NCBI GenBank assembly: GCA_003258405.1
Contig: QKPN01000007.1
Span: 1 to 64,000 of the forward strand
Length of the DNA: 64,000 bases
From: Rhodobacteraceae bacterium DSL-40
GTDB taxonomy: Bacteria > Pseudomonadota > Alphaproteobacteria > Rhodobacterales > Rhodobacteraceae
Direction of reading: 5' to 3'
In this document: piece after piece, positions 18,721 through 26,951 of the stretch
How positions within the stretch are numbered: position 1 is the first letter of the stretch
Layout of the letters: every line of letters begins with the position of its first letter
The notes under the pieces: model-generated
What the model was told of the DNA's origin: nothing
What the model saw: only the letters and a program-made list of their open reading frames with translations
Database searches by the model: none
Program-made: the position numbers and the translations under genes

Positions 18721-19881
18721 ATGAACGGGCAGGCATTCGCGGACGGGTTTCCGACGCTCGAAGTCGATCTCGGAGTGCGCCCTGCGTTGCTGCGACTGGG
18801 CGGGGTGCTGCGCATTCGCCATCTGCCCGAGCTTGAAACCCTTGGTCGGGGCGCCGCCGCACAAATCGCGGCGGGGAAGCCGGCCGAGGGCATTGTGCTC
18901 GATATGTCGCAAATCCATGGACTCGACACCGCCGGTGCCTGGTTCGTGCTTTCGCTGGCCCGCAGACTCGAAGCCGAGGGGGGAGCGGTGCGGTTTGCCG
19001 GCCTTTCGGCGCAATGGCAGGGGCTTCTGGACACCGTCGAGGCAAGCCTGCCCGGTGCGCCGCCGCAACCAGGCAGGCCCGGTTTCATATGCTGGCTCGA
19101 GCATATCGGCGAGGCGACCAGCGGCGCCTGGCGGACCTGTGTCGAGATGTCGAATCTTCTCGGCGAGATCATCGTGCGGTGCGTGGGGCTGGTGTTCAAC
19201 CCCTTGCGGTTGCGCTGGACGGCGCTTGTTCATCACATGCAGGCGGTCGGATTCGATGCCGTGCCCATCGTGAGCCTGATGGCCTTTCTGATCGGCGTCG
19301 TGCTCGCCTTCCAGGGGGCGGTGCAGCTGCGCCAGTTCGGGGCGGAAATCTTCGTGGTGGACCTGATCGCGATCTCGATCCTGCGCGAGCTTGGCATTCT
19401 GCTTACGGCCATCATCGTCGCAGGGCGTTCGGCCTCGGCATTCACCGCGGCAATCGGCTCGATGAAGATGCGCGAGGAGATCGATGCGATGCGCACTCTG
19501 GGGCTCGATCCGGTGAGTGTGCTGATCGTCCCGCGGGTGCTGGCGCTCGTCATCATGCTTCCGATCCTCGGCTTTATCGCCGACCTGGCAGGCCTGATCG
19601 GTGGTGCGCTCATGTCCTGGATCACGCTCGGCGTCTCGCCGGAGATGTTTGTCGCGCGCCTCTGGGACGATACGGACGTCTGGCAGTTCGTGATCGGCAT
19701 GGTGAAGGCTCCGTTCTTTGCGCTCACGATTGCCCTCGTTGGCTGCTACGAGGGCCTCAAGGTCGAGGGCAATGCGGAGTCGCTCGGGGCACGGACCTCG
19801 CGCTCCGTTGTCGAGGCGATCTTTCTCGTCATCGTGCTTGATGCGGTCTTCTCGATCTTTTTTGCATTGGTGGGCAAGTGA
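18721..19881 (+). CDS. MlaE family lipid ABC transporter permease with N-terminal STAS domain
   Basis: A 386-residue fusion. Residues about 15-120 form a STAS domain (EGIVLDMSQIHGLDTAGAWF), the counterpart of separate MlaB in E. coli. The rest is an MlaE permease: FLIGVVLAFQGAVQLRQFGA, GRSASAFTAAIGSMKMREEI and MRTLGLDPVSVLIVPRVLAL are the conserved segments. With the following ATPase and MCE protein it moves phospholipid or another hydrophobic molecule between inner membrane and envelope. ATG 18721 follows a GAGAGGCGAG site. It is the first gene of the MCE operon and overlaps the next by four bases. Confidence 0.93.
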   Translation: MNGQAFADGFPTLEVDLGVRPALLRLGGVLRIRHLPELETLGRGAAAQIAAGKPAEGIVLDMSQIHGLDTAGAWFVLSLARRLEAEGGAVRFAGLSAQWQGLLDTVEASLPGAPPQPGRPGFICWLEHIGEATSGAWRTCVEMSNLLGEIIVRCVGLVFNPLRLRWTALVHHMQAVGFDAVPIVSLMAFLIGVVLAFQGAVQLRQFGAEIFVVDLIAISILRELGILLTAIIVAGRSASAFTAAIGSMKMREEIDAMRTLGLDPVSVLIVPRVLALVIMLPILGFIADLAGLIGGALMSWITLGVSPEMFVARLWDDTDVWQFVIGMVKAPFFALTIALVGCYEGLKVEGNAESLGARTSRSVVEAIFLVIVLDAVFSIFFALVGK

Positions 19882-20666
19882 CGAACGTGGCCGGGGAGAT
19901 GCGTGAGGCAGTGGTCGAGGTGCGTGGGCTTTCCACACGCTTTGGCGATCACGTCGTGCACGACGGCCTTGATCTCGATGTCTACCGGGGTGAGGTGCTT
20001 GGCGTCGTCGGCGGATCGGGCACGGGCAAGTCGGTGCTGCTGCGCGAGATTGCGGGGCTCATGCGGCCGAGCGCGGGCACGATTCGGGTTTTCGGCACCG
20101 ATGTGCTGGACGCCCCGCAAGAGGCGCGGCGCGCGGTCGAGCAGCGCTGGGGCGTGATGTTTCAGGATGGGGCGCTCTTTTCGTCGCTTGATGTGCAGCA
20201 GAATGTCGAGGCGCCGATGCGCGAGCAGCTTCCGGAGCTCGCGCGGGCCACGCGCGAGGCCCTGGCGCGGCTCAAGGTCGTGATGGTCGGTCTGCCGGAG
20301 AACGCTTGCGAAAAGTTTCCCTCGGAGTTGTCGGGGGGCATGAGGAAGCGGGCGGGGCTCGCCCGTGCGCTTGCGCTCGATCCCGAAATCGTCTTTCTCG
20401 ACGAGCCTACCGCCGGGCTCGATCCGATCGGCGCGGCGGCGTTTGACACATTGATCCGAAAGCTCACGGACGCACTCGGACTTACGGTCTTTCTGGTGAC
20501 GCACGATCTGGACAGCCTTCATGCCATCTGCGATCGGATTGCGGTGCTGGCCGAGAAAAGGGTTCTCGTAACCGGAACTATGACGGATATGCTGAAGGTC
20601 GATCACCCTTGGGTGCGTGAGTATTTTCACGGGCCGCGTGCCCGTGCCGCACTGGCTGGGGGTTGA
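19878..20666 (+). CDS. MlaF family lipid ABC transporter ATP-binding protein
   Basis: A 262-residue ATPase. Walker A is GGSGTGKS, the signature LSGGMRKRAGLAR has the methionine typical of MlaF/Mkl ATPases, Walker B is IVFLDEPTAGLDP, and the H-loop is VTHDL. It drives the MlaE permease. The start GTG 19878 overlaps the permease stop (GTGA); ATG 19899 is an alternative but would leave almost no spacing to its Shine-Dalgarno. The next gene follows after nine bases with AGGAGG upstream. Confidence 0.93.
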   Translation: MTNVAGEMREAVVEVRGLSTRFGDHVVHDGLDLDVYRGEVLGVVGGSGTGKSVLLREIAGLMRPSAGTIRVFGTDVLDAPQEARRAVEQRWGVMFQDGALFSSLDVQQNVEAPMREQLPELARATREALARLKVVMVGLPENACEKFPSELSGGMRKRAGLARALALDPEIVFLDEPTAGLDPIGAAAFDTLIRKLTDALGLTVFLVTHDLDSLHAICDRIAVLAEKRVLVTGTMTDMLKVDHPWVREYFHGPRARAALAGG

Positions 20667-20675
20667 GGAGGAACC

Positions 20676-22415
20676 ATGGAGACGCGTGCCAACTACGTCC
20701 TCATCGGGGCCTTCACCCTTGCCGGGATCCTCGGGCTGCTCGGGTTTTTCGTCTGGTTGGCGAAATACCAGGTCGATCGTCAATACGACTATTACGATAT
20801 TCTCTTTTCGGATGTTTCCGGTCTGTCGCAGGCTGCGGATGTGCGGTTCAATGGCCTCTCGGTGGGAAGCGTGGTGAGCCTTAGGCTCGCCGAGGACGAT
20901 CCCTCGCTCGTGCGGGTGCGGATCGAAATCAAGGCTGGAACGCCGGTCAAGACAGATACTCGGGCGCAGCTCCAGGTGCTCGGTGTTACCGGCACCTCCT
21001 TTGTTTCGCTTTCGGGCGGGAGCCCGACGGCGCCGGAGCCACCACCACAGCCCGCGACCGGCGTGCCAGAACTGATGGCGGAGCGCTCGGTGGTGGAAAA
21101 GCTGACGGAGGATGCGCCTGATCTCATCAGCGAGGCGGTAAGCCTTCTGCGCGACCTGCGCGGTTTTGCAAGCCGCGACAATCAGGACTACATCGCCAGC
21201 ATTCTGAAGAATGTCGATCTGGCTTCGGCCAAGCTCGAGACCGCGCTCGCCGACTTTTCGTCGATCTCCAACACGGTTTCCGATGCCACTGGAGAGATAG
21301 CGGCGTTCACCAATCAACTTGCGCCGGTCGCTTCGGCGTTCCAGGAGACGCTGGCGAAGGCCGACACGATGCTGAGCGAGGCAACTACCACGTTTTCGGA
21401 TGCCCAGACCACGCTCAAGACGGCGACGAACACCCTGGGCACGGCGAATGGGGCGCTCAGCGAGGCAGACCGGCTCGTCCGGGAAGACGGCGCAGCGACC
21501 CTGGCCGAATTGCGTGGCACGGTTACCGACCTGCGGGCGGCGCTTGACAAGATCGCCGGCGAAGCGAGCGGTGTGTTGCAGGACTATGGCACGACGGCGC
21601 AGCGGGCGACGGCGCGACTCGACGATCTGGAGAAGACGCTGGCGGCGATCGATGCAGTGATGACCGAGGCGAACGTCACGCTCGAATCGGTCGATTCGGC
21701 CTCGAAGAGTTTCGAGGATCTGGTTGATGGCGATGGAACCCTGCTGGTCAGCGAGGCACGCGCAACGCTTGCGCGCACGGACAAGGCTCTGGATGCCGTC
21801 AATCAGGTGCTTGACAGTGACATGCCTGCCGTCGTCGCAGATGTGCGAAATGCTGTGGCAACGGCAAACCGCGTCGTGACGCAGGTCGGCGCGGATGTCA
21901 CGGCCTTCACCGGCCAGATGGCGCCGTTCGCGGCGGATGCGCAGGGCGCGCTGGCCGCGGCAGTGGATACTCTTCACAACGTCAACGGCACACTGGCGCG
22001 GCTCGATGGTGCCATGGATAGCGCGGAAAGGACTCTTTCGGCGGCCTCGACGACCTTTGATACGGTCAACGGCATTCTCGAGGATGAGGCGAAGCCTACA
22101 GCCGCTGATATCCGGCTCGCTGCCGCGCGGGTGGGGGATGCCGTCGAACAGATTTCGGCGGATCTTCCGGCGGCGGCGGCAGATTTGCGCGGGGTGATCT
22201 CGCAGGCGTCGGATGTGATGGGGCGCGTCGACACCATTGTGTCAGGGGCTGCCGGCCCGGTACAGACCTTTTCGCAGCAAGGGCTTCCCGAGTTCACGCT
22301 GCTCAGCCGGGAACTGCGCGATCTGGTTCTGCGACTTGACCGGATCGCGGCGCGGCTCGAGCGCGATCCGGCGCGGTTCCTTCTTGGCGGGCAGGCGCCC
22401 GACTACAGACGTTGA
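20676..22415 (+). CDS. MCE (MlaD) family protein with long helical C-terminal region
   Basis: A 579-residue protein with one N-terminal membrane anchor (YVLIGAFTLAGILGLLGFFV), one MCE domain about 38-118 (VSGLSQAADVRFNGLSVGSV and LGVTGTSFVSLSGG) and then over 400 residues of Ala/Thr/Asp-rich predicted helix with recurring TL..A heptads. It ends in DPARFLLGG, a common tail of such proteins. E. coli MlaD is only 183 residues; long single-MCE proteins may form a helical needle or tunnel across the periplasm. It binds lipid for the MlaE/MlaF pair. Operon spacing is tight on both sides. Confidence 0.92.
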   Translation: METRANYVLIGAFTLAGILGLLGFFVWLAKYQVDRQYDYYDILFSDVSGLSQAADVRFNGLSVGSVVSLRLAEDDPSLVRVRIEIKAGTPVKTDTRAQLQVLGVTGTSFVSLSGGSPTAPEPPPQPATGVPELMAERSVVEKLTEDAPDLISEAVSLLRDLRGFASRDNQDYIASILKNVDLASAKLETALADFSSISNTVSDATGEIAAFTNQLAPVASAFQETLAKADTMLSEATTTFSDAQTTLKTATNTLGTANGALSEADRLVREDGAATLAELRGTVTDLRAALDKIAGEASGVLQDYGTTAQRATARLDDLEKTLAAIDAVMTEANVTLESVDSASKSFEDLVDGDGTLLVSEARATLARTDKALDAVNQVLDSDMPAVVADVRNAVATANRVVTQVGADVTAFTGQMAPFAADAQGALAAAVDTLHNVNGTLARLDGAMDSAERTLSAASTTFDTVNGILEDEAKPTAADIRLAAARVGDAVEQISADLPAAAADLRGVISQASDVMGRVDTIVSGAAGPVQTFSQQGLPEFTLLSRELRDLVLRLDRIAARLERDPARFLLGGQAPDYRR

Positions 22416-22425
22416 TGGAGACAGG

Positions 22426-23049
22426 ATGCGACTGACCTCTTCTCCCCTTGCCATCGCATTGCTCGCACTCGGCGGATGCAGCACGATCTCATCACTCGAC
22501 TCGGCGTCCCGCAGTCTTGACACCTATGAACTCACGGCCGTCGAAGCGGCGGGGCCAGCGGCGCGGAGCGGCGGGCCGACGCTTGCCGTGAGCGCTCCGA
22601 CCTCCTCGGGAGCGATCGCATCTGACCGGATCGTCATCAAGCCTGACGCGCTGCAAGTGGCCTTTCTCGGCGACGGGCGCTGGGTCGATCCGGCACCGGT
22701 CCTGATCCAGCAGCTCCTGACCCGTTCGCTTTCGAGCACCGGCCGGTTCGGCCTCGTTACGACAAACAGCACCGGACCCTTGCCTGACCACACTCTTGTG
22801 GTGGATATCGAGGCCTTCCAGGCGGAGATTGCGCCGGAAGGTGCTCCGGCACCCGTGCACGTGGTCGTGCGCCTCAGCGTCACGGTCTTGAATGAAGGCG
22901 ACGGCCGTGTCGCCGCTCGCCGGCGTTTCGAGGCGGACGCACGGGCAAGCGACGACAGCGCGGCGGTGATCGTGCCTGCATTCGATACCGCGACCGAGAG
23001 GGTCCTGCGCGAGGTGGTTGCCTGGGCGGCATCGGCGGCCCGGGTCTGA
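22426..23049 (+). CDS. ABC-type transport auxiliary lipoprotein (PqiC/YmbA-like)
   Basis: A 207-residue lipoprotein: lipobox LALGGC with Cys18, followed by an Ser-rich linker. The body fits the auxiliary lipoprotein component family (YTLxA near YELTAVEAA, then VAFLGDGRWVDPAPVLIQQLL), which anchors the MCE tube to the outer membrane, as PqiC does for PqiB. ATG 22426 follows GGAGACAGG, ten bases after the MCE stop. No MlaC-type periplasmic shuttle or MlaA is present, so a tube-type path (Pqi-like) is more likely than a ferry path. Confidence 0.87.
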   Translation: MRLTSSPLAIALLALGGCSTISSLDSASRSLDTYELTAVEAAGPAARSGGPTLAVSAPTSSGAIASDRIVIKPDALQVAFLGDGRWVDPAPVLIQQLLTRSLSSTGRFGLVTTNSTGPLPDHTLVVDIEAFQAEIAPEGAPAPVHVVVRLSVTVLNEGDGRVAARRRFEADARASDDSAAVIVPAFDTATERVLREVVAWAASAARV

Positions 23050-23050
23050 G

Positions 23051-24181
23051 ATGGCGGGCGCCCGCCATCTCTTTCGGCGACAATTCTTCCTCTTTGTATG
23101 GCTTATTGCGTGCCTCGTGTTCGCAGTGGAGCCCGCGTCCGCAGAGACTGCAGATCGTGCACGGACGAGTCTGCGGATCGGGATACATGAGAGGCCGCCC
23201 TATGCGATCAAACGCGAGGATGGCAGCTGGGACGGGCTCAATGTCGATCTCTGGAACCGGATTGCCGAAGACAGGGGCTATGATTTCATCTGGGTCGAGG
23301 ATGAGGCGCGGGATCCGGATTCCCAAGTGGCGAGCGGCGCCGTGGATCTCTCGATTGCTCCGGTTGAGGTCCGCCCGGCGGATATCCGACGTATCGATTT
23401 CGGATATCCCTATGATCGGGCGGGTTACGGTATCGCAACCTCGGAAAATCGCTGGCGCGGTATCGTAATTACCCTCGCCGCCCTTGGCTCGCCGGAGTTT
23501 CTTGCGACGATAGGGATCCTCTCGCTGCTTGCGCTCGTCGCGGGCGCAGTGGTCTGGTTCGCCGAGCGGCACCGCAACGCGCGGAATTTTCCGCCGAAGA
23601 TGGGCAAGGGTCTTGGCAACGGCTTCTGGTGGGCTGTGGTGACAATGACAACAGTGGGATATGGCGACAAGACGCCCATCACCAACGCTGGACGTCTCGC
23701 CGCTGTGTTCTGGATGTATGCAGCCCTTATCCTGACCTCGGTCGTGACCGCACAGCTGACCGCGCGGATCACGCGGGCCGTTGGATCCGTCGAAATTTCC
23801 ACCGCATCCGACATTTCAGGCGCATCGGTCGGCACGCTGCAGGACAGCAACCTGCGCCGCAGGCTCTGGCAGCTTGGGGCGGACATCAAGGTGTTCGATT
23901 CGATCGACAAGGGGCTTGCCGCGCTTGCGTCAGGTCAGCTTACCGCGTTCGTGGCGGACGAGCCGGAAATGCGCTGGATCTCCGAGCATGTGGTGCAGGG
24001 CGACAGAATTCGGGTTCACGAACTGGCCGTTGGTTTTCATGAATACGCCATGCGTTTCCCCAAGGAATCCGCTTTTCGTGATCCGATCAATCTGTCACTA
24101 TTGCTACTATTGGAGCGCGAACACTGGATGTTCGGTGGGCGCAGCTATCCAAGTGCCGGGGTTGAGTCGTCAGTGCCCTAG
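23051..24181 (+). CDS. Prokaryotic ionotropic glutamate receptor-type (GluR0-like) ion channel
   Basis: A 376-residue protein. After a signal peptide (to about 31, ASA) comes a bilobed ligand-binding domain split by a pore module: lobe part S1 about 41-140 (LRIGIHERPPYAIK), membrane helix M1 152-171, a pore helix with the K+ selectivity filter TVGYGD at 201-206, M3-like helix 215-240 and S2 about 245-345. This order is that of cyanobacterial GluR0, a glutamate-gated potassium channel. The ligand here is unknown. The start lies two bases after the lipoprotein stop, so it is in the MCE operon. Confidence 0.88.
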   Translation: MAGARHLFRRQFFLFVWLIACLVFAVEPASAETADRARTSLRIGIHERPPYAIKREDGSWDGLNVDLWNRIAEDRGYDFIWVEDEARDPDSQVASGAVDLSIAPVEVRPADIRRIDFGYPYDRAGYGIATSENRWRGIVITLAALGSPEFLATIGILSLLALVAGAVVWFAERHRNARNFPPKMGKGLGNGFWWAVVTMTTVGYGDKTPITNAGRLAAVFWMYAALILTSVVTAQLTARITRAVGSVEISTASDISGASVGTLQDSNLRRRLWQLGADIKVFDSIDKGLAALASGQLTAFVADEPEMRWISEHVVQGDRIRVHELAVGFHEYAMRFPKESAFRDPINLSLLLLLEREHWMFGGRSYPSAGVESSVP

Positions 24182-24246
24182 AGTTGCGAGTTTCCCGTTG
24201 GTTTCGATTTGGTTCGGAGACGGTTGGTGCTGCCGGGAAGAGTTTC

Positions 24247-25257
24247 ATGAAGGTGGACGGCAAGTCATATCGCTCGCTCTGGTTGGATCACGATGGTCGC
24301 ACTGTCAGGATCATTGATCAGCGATGGCTTCCACATGAATTCTGGATCGTCGGGATCGCAACGCTTGAAGAGGCTGTGGCGGCTATCCGCGACGGGCAGG
24401 TGCGTGGCGGACCGCTCACCGCAGCCGTCTGTGCCTATGGAACGGCTTTCGCGATGCTGGAGGATCCCTCGAATGCTTCGCTGATGCGGGCTTGCGCGCA
24501 TCTCGCAAGCTTTGCTGCATCGAGCGCCGAGGCGGCCTGGGCGTTGCGGGAAATGAACAAGGCGCTGCTGTTTCGCCGCCCTTGGGAGCGACGCGAGGCG
24601 GCCTACAAGCGGGCGCTCGAGCTTTCCGAGGCCGATGTCGAGCATAACCGGGCAATTGGCACGCATGGTCTGAGGATTCTGAAGGATCTTGCGCAGCAGA
24701 CGCCTGGTCGGCGGCTCAATATCATCGCGCCCTGCACTGCGGGGTGGCTTTCGACCGTGGATTGGGGAACGGCCATGGCGCCGATCTATCGGGCGCATGC
24801 GGCAGGCATTCCGATCCACGTCTTTCTTGACGAGACTGCAGCCGATCGGGCGAGTGCCGCGGTCATGCGCTGGGAACTTGCAGGGCAGGGGATTCCCCGG
24901 ACCGCCATCACCGTCGGGCATGGTACCGCGATGATGGAATCGGGCATTGTCGATCTTGTGCTCCTGGGAGCGCAGAGTGTGACGCTCCAAGGCGATGTGC
25001 GTAATCTCGAGCCATTGAGCGGCTGGGCTGCAGTTGCGCGGGCCCATGGCGTGCCCTGCTACGCGGCTGTAACGTCCACGGCGATTGGCTGGGGCGGTTT
25101 GCCGCTCCGCGGCGATGGTGCCTTGCCGCTTGTTTCAGAGGTTGCGCCGGATATCACGCTGGCGCGAGACCTTTGCGGGCTGATAACGGAGCGGGGCATC
25201 TGTTCGGCCTGCCGGGATGATCTGCGTCGTCTCTTTCCGGATCGAATCGCGGCGTGA
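24247..25257 (+). CDS. MtnA/eIF2B-alpha family protein (S-methyl-5-thioribose-1-phosphate isomerase-like), catalytic Asp replaced
   Basis: A 336-residue protein with the MtnA fold: LWLDHDGRTVRIIDQRWLPH, REMNKALLFRRPWE, NIIAPCTAGWLST, DETAADRASAAVMRWEL and ITVGHGTAMM. Canonical MtnA isomerises methylthioribose-1-phosphate in methionine salvage using a Cys and an Asp, 80 residues apart in B. subtilis. Cys163 is present; 80 residues later, where GAD is expected, the protein has GAQ with Gln243. The NxT..CNAG site is also altered (APCTAG). A changed reaction or lost activity is likely. No other methionine salvage gene is near. ATG 24247 follows GGGAAGAG. Confidence 0.8.
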   Translation: MKVDGKSYRSLWLDHDGRTVRIIDQRWLPHEFWIVGIATLEEAVAAIRDGQVRGGPLTAAVCAYGTAFAMLEDPSNASLMRACAHLASFAASSAEAAWALREMNKALLFRRPWERREAAYKRALELSEADVEHNRAIGTHGLRILKDLAQQTPGRRLNIIAPCTAGWLSTVDWGTAMAPIYRAHAAGIPIHVFLDETAADRASAAVMRWELAGQGIPRTAITVGHGTAMMESGIVDLVLLGAQSVTLQGDVRNLEPLSGWAAVARAHGVPCYAAVTSTAIGWGGLPLRGDGALPLVSEVAPDITLARDLCGLITERGICSACRDDLRRLFPDRIAA

Positions 25258-25271
25258 GCGGCCCTGTTGCT

Positions 25272-26219
25272 TCAGTTGAAGATACTGCGCGGCATGTAGA
25301 ATGCGACGACCCAGTTGGGAGCATCGACTATCTCCGAGATGCGAAGATCGCCGCAGACTGAGCTGAGCATGTAGGCCTCGACCGCGCCCATTCCATGTAG
25401 CCTGCCCAGGAGGTCGATCATGCCTGAAACGGCAGATCTCGCGGCCTCCATGAGGTCGGGGGCTATCCCCGTGGTGACCTCGTATCCATTGGAGTCGACA
25501 TGACCTGTCACGGGGGCGGGTGTCGTGAAGCGGGGGAAGGCGAGGGGTGTCGCCTTAAGAAGATCGAAGCGCAGGGTGACATCCATCCGGCTTTCGATCG
25601 CGGTGCCGCAGACTTCGCCGTCGCCCTGAGCTGCGTGAGTGTCGCCGATCGAGAACAGGGCACCACTGACTTCAATAGGAAGATAGAGGGTGGTTCCGGC
25701 TGTCAGATCCCGAATGTCGAGATTGCCACCGACCCGCCGCGGGGGGATGATCGAATGGCAGCCGTTTGCCGCCGGAGCGACGCCGAGTGTGCCGGCAAAG
25801 GGCCGGAGCGGAACACGGGCCATGTCTCCGAATGCCATCGGCGCATCCGTTCCTGTCTGATAGTGCCAGAGATGAAGGGCCGGATCGGGGAATTGATCCG
25901 CAAGAAGACCGAAGCCGGGAATGTTGGCCGTCCAGCCGAAGCCGGAGGGGGTGAAGCCATCGATCTCTATCTTCAGGATGTCGCCGGGCTCGGCGCCGTC
26001 GATGCGGATCGGGCCTGTGACGGGGTTCACGCGATCCGGGTCGTTTCGTGCAAGATCGGCTGCGGTACTTACCGGCGTGATCTGGCCGTCTGACGCGTCG
26101 CGACAGCGGAACTCGACACGATCTCCGGGAGCGACTGTCCGGACGGGTTCGAGCCGGTTGCTCCAGCCGAAATGGTGATCGCGGGCATGAATGGTGTAGC
26201 TCGGTGTGGCGGTGCACAT
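25272..26219 (-). CDS. Acetamidase/formamidase family protein
   Basis: A 315-residue enzyme of the FmdA/AmdA family, which hydrolyses formamide or short amides to ammonia and acid. Recognisable are HHFGWSNRLEPVRTVAPGD, NPVTGPIRIDGAEPGDILKIEI, the GDTHAAQGDGEVCGTAIE block with the putative metal/active site, and MLSSVCGDLRISEIVDAPNW near the end. ATG 26219 is preferred to a TTG 36 bases earlier. It converges with mtnA-like (14 bases apart). The Liv-type importer further upstream on the same strand could supply amides, but this is only proximity. Confidence 0.9.
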   Translation of the reverse strand: MCTATPSYTIHARDHHFGWSNRLEPVRTVAPGDRVEFRCRDASDGQITPVSTAADLARNDPDRVNPVTGPIRIDGAEPGDILKIEIDGFTPSGFGWTANIPGFGLLADQFPDPALHLWHYQTGTDAPMAFGDMARVPLRPFAGTLGVAPAANGCHSIIPPRRVGGNLDIRDLTAGTTLYLPIEVSGALFSIGDTHAAQGDGEVCGTAIESRMDVTLRFDLLKATPLAFPRFTTPAPVTGHVDSNGYEVTTGIAPDLMEAARSAVSGMIDLLGRLHGMGAVEAYMLSSVCGDLRISEIVDAPNWVVAFYMPRSIFN

Positions 26220-26276
26220 GCCCAAAGCATATGCATCCGCTTCCCGGATCGGCAAGGGCGTCGGATGGCGGAAGGG

Positions 26277-26840
26277 TCAGTAGAGGCGGTCGCCGTACTT
26301 CCAGTCATCGGCGTCAGGCGTGACGACGTCGAGATCAAAATCGTTTTCGACGAGCATACGTGCCGATGTCTCACCACGCCCCGCCGCCTCGCGGACGGCA
26401 GCCTTGCCGGCTTCAACATCGCGCGGAACGCCGCGGCCCCGCATGAGATCAAGGCCGTAGTTGAACTGGCCGATTTCGCTGCCCGCGACCATCGCGCGCC
26501 GGTCCCATTCGGCGGCCTGGTCTGGTGCTTCGGGGCCTCCAAGGCCGTTGTCTTCAAGCCAGGCCATCCACTCCATGGCCTCCGGATTGCCACGATGCGC
26601 GAGGTGTCCGAACAGTTCGCGGGCCGTGACGTTGTCTCCGGCTTTGGCAGCAGCATAGCCGTAGATGCCCAGCATGGGATCCGCCTCGTCATGGCGGAGG
26701 CGATCCAGTGCCCCGCGGATTGAAAGCTCTTCGGGATTGAGAGTGCCCTCCACACTACCGTCGATGCCCTGCTCGGCGAGGGCCGGGCTGGCGATTCCGA
26801 GGGCCGTGATTGCTGCTGCCACTCTGAGGCTCTGCCACAT
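26277..26840 (-). CDS. Secreted tetratricopeptide/Sel1-like repeat protein
   Basis: A 187-residue protein with a signal peptide (SLRVAAAITALGIASPALA, cleavage near 22). The mature part contains Sel1-type helical repeats: YGYAAAKAGDNVTARELFGH, then AEWDRRAMVAGSEIGQFNYG and LDLMRGRGVPRDVEAGKAAV. Such solenoids mediate protein contacts in the periplasm. No catalytic motif is visible. ATG 26840 follows GGAAAAGAG. It is on the same strand as the formamidase, 57 bases upstream of it, and 111 bases after the regulator gene. Confidence 0.75.
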   Translation of the reverse strand: MWQSLRVAAAITALGIASPALAEQGIDGSVEGTLNPEELSIRGALDRLRHDEADPMLGIYGYAAAKAGDNVTARELFGHLAHRGNPEAMEWMAWLEDNGLGGPEAPDQAAEWDRRAMVAGSEIGQFNYGLDLMRGRGVPRDVEAGKAAVREAAGRGETSARMLVENDFDLDVVTPDADDWKYGDRLY

Positions 26841-26951
26841 GAATCTCTTTTCCGGATCTGTCTGGATCGATGGGCTCGATTTGAGCACGGGTGGGCCGCC
26901 GGAGTGTCAGGAGCCTGCGAAATCGTTGCAAGAAGTTTGCAAAAAGCTCGG

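Noticed and set aside
19746-21977. A 743-codon open frame on the minus strand opposite the MCE operon
   Set aside because: It is a mirror of the high-GC plus-strand genes, with Arg/His-rich composition, no family motif and no ribosome site.
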